A stretch of DNA of 64,000 nucleotides from DASRHY01 sp035650275. Its GTDB lineage: Bacteria > Actinomycetota > Actinomycetes > Propionibacteriales > Kribbellaceae. Position 1 is the stretch's first letter. Each line of letters starts with the position of its first letter. Positions 59,459 to 64,000 of the stretch are shown here, piece by piece. The stretch is taken from NCBI GenBank assembly GCA_035650275.1, contig DASRHY010000040.1, positions 9,250 through 73,249 of the forward strand, given 5' to 3'. The notes under the pieces were generated by a model. That model saw only the letters and a list, made by a program, of their open reading frames with translations, was not told the origin of the DNA and ran no database searches. A program made the position numbers and the translations under genes.

Positions 59459-60559
59459 ATGACGATCGAGTCGTTCAGCACAGCAGCACGCATCGCCGCC
59501 GACGGCGAGCAGGTCGGCATCGACGAGCTCCAGCTCGCCACCCGGAACCACGGCCTGCCACTCGAGGCGCTCCGGTACGACGTGACGCCGCCCGGCCTGC
59601 ACTACGTCCTCGTGCACTACGACATCCCGGCGGTGGACGCGCAGGACTGGCGGCTCAGCATCGGTGGTTGCCTCGAGCAACCAGTGGCGCTGGATCTGGA
59701 GGAGCTGCGGGCGATGCCGTCGCGGACCGTCCGCGTGACGATGGAGTGCGCCGGCAACGGCCGGGCGCGCTATCTGCCGCGGCCGGTCAGCCAGCCCTGG
59801 CTGGTGGAGGCGGTCGGCACCGCGAATTGGACCGGCGTACCGCTCGCGGACCTGCTCGACCGGGCCCGGGTCCGCGGTGACGCGGTCGACGTGGTGTTCA
59901 CCGGCGCCGACCACGGGATCGAGCGCGGCGTGGAGCAGGACTACCAGCGGGCGCTGTCGCTGGACGAGGCGCTGGCCGGCGACGTGCTGGTCGCGTACGC
60001 GATGAACGGCCAGCCGCTGCCGCCGCAGCACGGCTTCCCGGTCCGGCTGGTGGTGCCGGGCTGGTACGGGATGGCACAGGTCAAGTGGCTGACCTCGATC
60101 GAGGTGCTGGACCACGCCTTCGACGGGTTCCAGAACGACGTCGCGTACCGGTTGCGGGCCACCCCGGACGAGCCGGGGAAGCCGGTGACCCGGATCGAAC
60201 CGCGGGCACTGCTGGAGCCGCCCGGGTTCCCGGACTTCATGAGCCGGACCCGGTTCCTGCACCCCGGACCGGTGACGCTGCGGGGCCGGTGCTGGTCCGG
60301 CTGGGCACCGGTGTCGGGGGCCGAGGTCAGCGTCGACGGCGGTACGACATGGCTGCCCGCGACCCTCGAACCGCCAGCCGGACGGTGGGCCTGGCGACGG
60401 TTCAGCTGCCCATGGAACGCGGCGCCGGGCGCGTACCAGCTGACCGCCCGCGCAGCCGACTCCGGCGGCCGGGCGCAGCCGCTGGACGCGGACTGGAACC
60501 GCGGCGGCTTCGCGAACAACTCGGCCCAGCGGGTGCCCGTCGTCGTACTCGAGGACTGA
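59459..60559 (+). CDS. Molybdopterin sulfite-oxidase family enzyme
   Basis: The 366-aa protein has an oxidoreductase Mo-cofactor domain with the Mo-ligand Cys97 in MECAGNGR, then PGWYGMAQVKWLTSIEV, and a C-terminal Mo-co dimerisation domain (~245-360). There is no Tat signal and no haem domain, so it is probably a cytoplasmic sulfite-oxidase-like enzyme with an unknown electron acceptor. A ribosome site GGGGAGG lies upstream of the ATG. Confidence 0.9.
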   Translation: MTIESFSTAARIAADGEQVGIDELQLATRNHGLPLEALRYDVTPPGLHYVLVHYDIPAVDAQDWRLSIGGCLEQPVALDLEELRAMPSRTVRVTMECAGNGRARYLPRPVSQPWLVEAVGTANWTGVPLADLLDRARVRGDAVDVVFTGADHGIERGVEQDYQRALSLDEALAGDVLVAYAMNGQPLPPQHGFPVRLVVPGWYGMAQVKWLTSIEVLDHAFDGFQNDVAYRLRATPDEPGKPVTRIEPRALLEPPGFPDFMSRTRFLHPGPVTLRGRCWSGWAPVSGAEVSVDGGTTWLPATLEPPAGRWAWRRFSCPWNAAPGAYQLTARAADSGGRAQPLDADWNRGGFANNSAQRVPVVVLED

Positions 60560-60609
60560 CATCCGGCCGGAGTGTCGCGGCCGAAAAGTGTCGGTCCCGG
60601 GTTCCATCA

Positions 60610-60640
60610 TGGTGAGTGAGACAGCACCACGATCTCACCA
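60610..60640. promoter_or_regulatory. TGGTGAG/CTCACCA dyad upstream of the second WYVDIDD gene
   Basis: TGGTGAG (60610-60616) and CTCACCA (60634-60640) are 7-bp inverted copies with a 17-bp spacer. The second arm ends 12 bp before the ATG at 60653. It could be an operator or leader hairpin. Confidence 0.45.
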
Positions 60641-60652
60641 ACGGGACCGGCG

Positions 60653-60931
60653 ATGAGCAGCACTGTGGCGATCAGACTGGGGACGATTCCAGGCCTCCAC
60701 CTGCACGCGCGGGTGTTCCACTGCGAGGGACCGCCGGGCACCAGCTGGTATGTCGACATCGACGACCTGGACGACGCACAACCCGACGACCCGTTCTGGT
60801 ACGGGTACTTCGCAACCCAGCCGGCCGCGATCGACGCCGCCTGCAGCCTCCTCCGACACCTCTCCCACGACCCGCTCCTCGACCAGCACCTAACCCGCAT
60901 CAGCCAACGCTCGTCGCCGACAGCAGCCTGA
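60653..60931 (+). CDS. Small WYVDIDD-family protein (paralogue 2)
   Basis: The 92-aa protein shares ARVFHCEG, SWYVDIDDLDDAQPDDPFWYGY and AAIDAACSLL with the 70-aa protein at 55704. It has an extra 20-residue C-terminal tail. No known domain recognised; no signal or membrane helix. A 56-bp repeat element begins 6 bp after its stop. Confidence 0.78.
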   Translation: MSSTVAIRLGTIPGLHLHARVFHCEGPPGTSWYVDIDDLDDAQPDDPFWYGYFATQPAAIDAACSLLRHLSHDPLLDQHLTRISQRSSPTAA

Positions 60932-60937
60932 GGAATG

Positions 60938-61107
60938 CCGTTCATCGGCCCTTGTGACCAGGCGTGTCGTTGTTCATCGGGCCCTTGTGACCACGCCGGC
61001 GAGCCGGGCGCGCCATCCTGACGCACGATCGGGCCCTCGCGACCAGGGGTTGGTCACAAGGGCCCGATGAGTGCCGACACGCCGGGTCACAAGGGCCCGA
61101 TGAACGG
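60938..61107. repeat. Inverted pair of 56-bp repeat units with degenerate core copy
   Basis: Left arm 60938-60992 (55 bp) and right arm 61052-61107 (56 bp) are inverted copies of the unit. The core carries a third, decayed block GATCGGGCCCTCGCGACC. The element fills the 179-bp convergent gap: it begins 6 bp past the stop of the plus-strand gene and ends 3 bp from the stop of the DUF1707 gene. Confidence 0.88.
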
Positions 61108-61110
61108 GTT

Positions 61111-61590
61111 TCAGGCGCGGTCAGGCGCGCGAGGGGTTCCGCGGCGGCGCTTGAGGATGGCGACGGCGGTGATGATGCCAGCCAGGATGAGCAGGCCCGC
61201 CGGGTGTCCGCCGGCAACCGAGCAGGCGATGCCGGCGACGGCGAGCAGTGCGACGAGCGCGATGAGCGGGACCGGGATGCCGTACACGCGCGGCCCGCGC
61301 CAGCCACCGCCACGCGCCCACGGCGGACCGCCGAACGGTGCGCCGGAACCGTACCGGCCGCCTTGACCGCCCTGCTGCTGGTCGGACGCCTCCCGCGGCA
61401 GGTCGGTGAACAGCGCGTCGAGGTCGTTGCGGGTGACGGCGCGCAGCGCCTGGTCGACCCGCTCGGAGTGCTCGTCCGAGCTCAGCCGGCCTGCTTCGAA
61501 GTGCTCGCCGAGCCGCCGGACCGTTTCGTTGCGCTCGGCGTCGCCGATCCGGATGCCTCCGTTCGGGGTGTCGTTCTGGTTGTCGTTCAT
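61111..61590 (-). CDS. DUF1707 membrane protein
   Basis: The 159-aa protein has an N-terminal DUF1707 domain (GGIRIGDAERNETVRRLGEHFEAGRLSSDEHSERVDQALRAVTRNDLDALFTDLP). A Gly-rich linker and two membrane helices (VPLIALVALLAVAGIACSV and HPAGLLILAGIITAVAIL) follow. The domain is actinobacterial and of unknown function, often fused to other signalling domains. GGAGGAA precedes the ATG. Confidence 0.9.
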   Translation of the reverse strand: MNDNQNDTPNGGIRIGDAERNETVRRLGEHFEAGRLSSDEHSERVDQALRAVTRNDLDALFTDLPREASDQQQGGQGGRYGSGAPFGGPPWARGGGWRGPRVYGIPVPLIALVALLAVAGIACSVAGGHPAGLLILAGIITAVAILKRRRGTPRAPDRA

Positions 61591-61710
61591 CGAGTTCCTC
61601 CAGGGATCGTGCGGGACTACCTCGAGAGTGCTGGACCGCACCCCTGTCGCGCGTCGGCTGCCGGGCGGCACTCGGCGTACCGCTCGAGGCGTACGGGATG
61701 ACCCTGAGCG

Positions 61711-61736
61711 GTATTGACAAATGAAACTGTCAATAC
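61711..61736. promoter_or_regulatory. ArsR-type operator
   Basis: GTATTGACA (61711-61719) and TGTCAATAC (61728-61736) are a perfect 9-bp dyad with an 8-bp spacer, ending 12 bp before the ArsR start. TTGACA within the left arm is a -35 match, so binding would block the promoter. Confidence 0.85.
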
Positions 61737-61748
61737 AATGCTGAGCCC

Positions 61749-62342
61749 ATGGGGATCACCTACCTCGACCAACCGGACCAGGTTCGTGCCGTGCTGTCCC
61801 CGCTGCGACGCGAGCTGCTGAACCTGCTCCGCGAGCCCGCGTCGGCGACCCAGCTGGCGGCCGCGCTCGAGCTGCCGCGGCAGCGGGTCAACTACCACCT
61901 GCGCGAGCTGGAGAAGGCCGGCCTGGTGGAGCTGGTCGAAGAGCGCCAGCGGCGCGGGTTCACCGAGCGGATCCTGCAGGCCCGGCCGGGCGCGTTCGTG
62001 GTCGACCCGGCGGTGATGACGACGGCCGAGTCGCGGGCGATGACCCGGATCCACGACCAGTTCGCCGCCGAGCACCTGGTCGAGGTCGCGTCCGGCACCG
62101 TCCGGGACGTCGCCAGGATGCAGTCCCGTGCTGACGAGGCCGGCAGGCGGCTGCTGACCTTCACGCTCGAGGCCGAGGTGCGGTTCGCCGAGCCCGGCGA
62201 CGTCCACCGGTTCACCGACGCGCTCACCGAGGCGGTGCGTCGTACCGTCGCCGCCTTCGACTCTCCCGGCGGCCGGCCGTACCGGCTCGTCGCCGCCGGA
62301 CACCCAGCACCAGCAGTCGCCGAGCAAGGAGACCAGTCATGA
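61749..62342 (+). CDS. ArsR-type winged-helix regulator
   Basis: The 197-aa protein has an HTH of the ArsR/HTH_20 type (LSPLRRELLNLLREPASATQLAAALELPRQRVNYHLRELEKAGLV) and a C-terminal helical domain with no metal-binding Cys pair. It is coupled by ATGA to an SRPBCC gene, the usual ArsR-AHSA1 pairing. The operator just upstream predicts autoregulation. Confidence 0.92.
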   Translation: MGITYLDQPDQVRAVLSPLRRELLNLLREPASATQLAAALELPRQRVNYHLRELEKAGLVELVEERQRRGFTERILQARPGAFVVDPAVMTTAESRAMTRIHDQFAAEHLVEVASGTVRDVARMQSRADEAGRRLLTFTLEAEVRFAEPGDVHRFTDALTEAVRRTVAAFDSPGGRPYRLVAAGHPAPAVAEQGDQS

Positions 62343-63040
62343 CCGATACACCGCAGATCGAGGTCACGATCGCCGCACCGCCCGACGCCGTCTGGGCCGC
62401 GTTGCGGGACAAGGAGCGGATCCGGCACTGGCACGGCTGGGAGGACGACAGCTTGGACGCCGAGATCGACCTGATCTACTTCGATCACGTCAAGACCGAG
62501 GACGCCGCCGCGGGAGTGCTCGACATCCAGGGCGGCGACCTGTTCGAGCTGCACCCCGACGGCGACGGCACCCGGGTGGTGCTGACGCGGGCGGCGCACA
62601 GCGACGACCCGGAATGGGACGCGTACTACGACGACGTCACCGAGGGCTGGATCACGTTCCTGCACCAGCTCCGCTTCGCGCTCGAGCGCCACCCCGGCGA
62701 GCCGCGGCGCACGGTGTTCCTGTCCGGCGAGCTCGGCACCTCGGCACTGCCCGCCGAGGCACTCGGGCTGACCGGCCTCGCCGACGGAGCGTCGTACGAC
62801 GCTGAGCTGGCCGGCGAGTCCGTGCACGGCGCGGTCTGGTTCGTCTCCGAGCACCAGCTCGGCGTCACCGTCGACGAGTGGGGCGACGGGCTGCTGGTGA
62901 TCAGCGGCATCGAGCCGTCGGAGGCGAAGCCGAAGGGTGCCGCGATGGCGGTGCTCACCAGCTACGGCCTGGACCAGCCGGCGTACGACGCCTTGGCCAA
63001 CCGCTGGACCGAGTGGTGGCAGCCGCGGTACATGCCGTAA
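62339..63040 (+). CDS. SRPBCC/AHSA1-like domain protein
   Basis: The 233-aa protein starts IEVTIAAPPDAVWAALRDKERIRHWHGWEDD, typical of the START/Bet v1-like hydrophobic-ligand fold. The central part has WITFLHQLRFALERHPGE. A second half (~125-230) repeats a similar fold. It probably binds a hydrophobic ligand sensed with the ArsR partner. Confidence 0.85.
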   Translation: MTDTPQIEVTIAAPPDAVWAALRDKERIRHWHGWEDDSLDAEIDLIYFDHVKTEDAAAGVLDIQGGDLFELHPDGDGTRVVLTRAAHSDDPEWDAYYDDVTEGWITFLHQLRFALERHPGEPRRTVFLSGELGTSALPAEALGLTGLADGASYDAELAGESVHGAVWFVSEHQLGVTVDEWGDGLLVISGIEPSEAKPKGAAMAVLTSYGLDQPAYDALANRWTEWWQPRYMP

Positions 63041-63073
63041 GTCTGCCGAAGAAAGTCCTGGCCCGGTACAACC

Positions 63074-63625
63074 TCACGCAGCGCCGCTGGCGGACCGGGC
63101 CCGCCACGCCTTCTGCTTCGCCCGGTTGCCGCAGATCCGCATGTCGCACCACTTGCTCCTGCGCGCGTTCGAGTGGTCGTAGAACGCCCACCGGCACTCG
63201 TCGTTCTGGCACGCCTTGAGTCGCCCCCACGTGCCGTCCGCCATCGCCCGGACAACGATCGCGAGCAGCCGGCCGAGGGCGCCGTCGACGCCGGAGCGGG
63301 CGGGTTCGGGGTGCCAGCCCGTGCCGGAGAACCCGACGTTCAGAGCGGCTCGCCCGGCGGTCCTGTTCAGCACGGCCAGAGCATCCTGCGGCAGATCCGA
63401 ACCGTCGTGGTTGGCGAGCATTGCCGTGCGCAGCGCCTCACGCAGCTCGACCGCTTCGCGGACGTCCCTGGCGCGCACCGTCACGCCGGGCTCGAGCACG
63501 GCCCCGAGCCAGGCGCGCAGACCGTCCGGCCCGTCCAGGTCGTCGGTGCCACGCTCGACGTCGCGCGTGTTCACGAAGCGGCGGACCAGCTCGAGGTCGC
63601 CGGGCGCGGCCAGGATGGTGCTCAC
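63074..63625 (-). CDS. CGNR zinc-finger regulator
   Basis: The 183-aa protein has the ABATE stress-response domain N-terminal and the C-terminal CGNR finger LKACQNDECRWAFYDHSNARRSKWCDMRICGNR, with four Cys for zinc. Such proteins act as DNA-binding regulators. It is divergent from an MFS gene. The GTG at 63625 was taken as start. Confidence 0.9.
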   Translation of the reverse strand: MSTILAAPGDLELVRRFVNTRDVERGTDDLDGPDGLRAWLGAVLEPGVTVRARDVREAVELREALRTAMLANHDGSDLPQDALAVLNRTAGRAALNVGFSGTGWHPEPARSGVDGALGRLLAIVVRAMADGTWGRLKACQNDECRWAFYDHSNARRSKWCDMRICGNRAKQKAWRARSASGAA

Positions 63626-63656
63626 GATCCCTACTATAACCGTATCTGCTGGTAAT

Positions 63657-63700
63657 CCGGTTACTACTTGTGTAACCATATAAAGCGTGACTCCGGTTAC
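63657..63700. promoter_or_regulatory. CCGGTTAC repeats between CGNR and MFS genes
   Basis: GGTTAC (63659-63664) and GTAACC (63672-63677) are a 6-bp dyad with a 7-bp spacer. The 8-mer CCGGTTAC recurs at 63693-63700, inside the first MFS codons. The region is locally AT-rich (TATAA at 63635 and 63679). It is a likely binding site for the CGNR protein. Confidence 0.65.
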
Positions 63701-64000
63701 TTCTGAGCGTGAGTCGACCGACCGCGCCTGGGCCGGCAAGCCCTTCCGCTGGCTGTGGACCGGCTCAGCGGTGTCGATGTTCGGCGCCGAGATCGCCGAG
63801 CTCGCGCTGCCGCTGCTGGCGCTGGTGACGCTGTCCGCGGACGCCGACGAGCTCGCGACGCTGCGGGCCGCACAGTTCCTGCCGTTCCTGCTCGCCACGC
63901 TGCCGGTCGGGCTGCTGGTGGACCGGCGCCGCCGCCGCGGGCTGATGATCGGGGCCGACCTCGGCCGGTTCGTGCTGGTCGCGCTGATCCCGCTGTCGGT
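63687..64000 (+). CDS. MFS transporter, N-terminal part (cut by window end)
   Basis: Translation from GTG 63687 gives about 104 residues: AWAGKPFRWLWTGSAVSMFGAEIAELALPLLALVTL (first helix), then RAAQFLPFLLATLPVGLLVDRRRRRGLMIGADLGRF with the MFS A-loop. The rest lies beyond the window. It is divergent from the CGNR gene and may be the exporter that gene controls. Confidence 0.85.
   Translation, partial: MTPVTSERESTDRAWAGKPFRWLWTGSAVSMFGAEIAELALPLLALVTLSADADELATLRAAQFLPFLLATLPVGLLVDRRRRRGLMIGADLGRFVLVALIPLS

Noticed and set aside
1..64000. CRISPR array, prophage or integrative element
   Set aside because: No regularly spaced direct repeats with unique spacers, no integrase, no phage structural genes, and the 3' end of tRNA-Leu has no repeated copy nearby.

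Overview
The window is high-GC actinobacterial chromosome. GTG starts are common, and ATGA or GTGA stop-start overlaps link many genes. It carries a thiocarboxylate-dependent CysM/CysO/Mec cysteine route, a class II two-component trio resembling CseABC, and DUF3039, DUF2017, DUF3618 and DUF1707 proteins. The gene order nicotinate phosphoribosyltransferase, clpS, DUF2017, mec, cysO, cysM, murI, MBL hydrolase, rph, rdgB matches Mycobacterium tuberculosis Rv1330c-Rv1341, as I remember it. A Propionibacteriales genus such as Kribbella is my best guess (inference). No phage, plasmid, transposase or CRISPR array is visible. One tRNA (Leu-UAG) is present. || Layout. 0-4 kb: GroES-like protein, DUF3618 protein, BCP peroxiredoxin, a secreted von Willebrand A/binding-protein fusion behind a textbook CRP/GlxR site, tRNA-Leu and an ASCH-domain protein. 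4-18 kb: the conserved housekeeping block (rdgB, rph, MBL phosphodiesterase-like gene, murI, cysM, cysO, mec, DUF2017, clpS, pncB), interrupted by a PhoX-like protein, GDSL esterase, Gfo/Idh/MocA dehydrogenase, YjbR protein, GNAT and DUF72 genes. 17-20 kb: MarR regulator, SDR, nicotinamidase PncA (NAD salvage with pncB) and a NodB deacetylase. 20-33 kb: tyrosine/homogentisate degradation (hmgA, an unrecognised 284-aa protein, fahA, and further on hppD with a divergent Lrp regulator), surrounding an XRE regulator, a methyltransferase, a degenerate Prim-Pol protein, the CseABC-like lipoprotein/response regulator/kinase operon and a GlcD-type oxidase. 33-46 kb: VOC, IclR, transporters, an SF2 helicase with unknown partners, a Uma2 nuclease, two DHFR/RibD-like proteins, a MocR regulator divergent from an MFS pump, DUF3039, YqgE, VanZ and malic enzyme. 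47-64 kb: CoA-transferase, hydrolase, MerR, phosphotransferase, a Baeyer-Villiger type monooxygenase divergent from a TetR, an EamA exporter, an ABC exporter with its own two-component system, a sulfite-oxidase-like enzyme, DUF1707, an ArsR/SRPBCC pair, and a CGNR regulator divergent from a truncated MFS gene. || The most unusual material is non-coding. A 56-bp repeat unit occurs at three sites, twice as large inverted pairs, directly behind stop codons. A perfect 56-bp loopless palindrome lies behind rdgB. Three perfect 13-bp tandem copies fill a 39-bp divergent intergenic gap. Five copies of CTGACA, mostly 11 bp apart, precede the ABC operon. A 708-bp gene-free region carries two perfect actinobacterial DnaA boxes inside 18-bp direct repeats plus several dyads. 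Clear operator dyads sit next to SDR, Lrp, MerR, TetR, ArsR and CGNR genes. Two small paralogous proteins sharing WYVDIDD look like an uncharacterised family.
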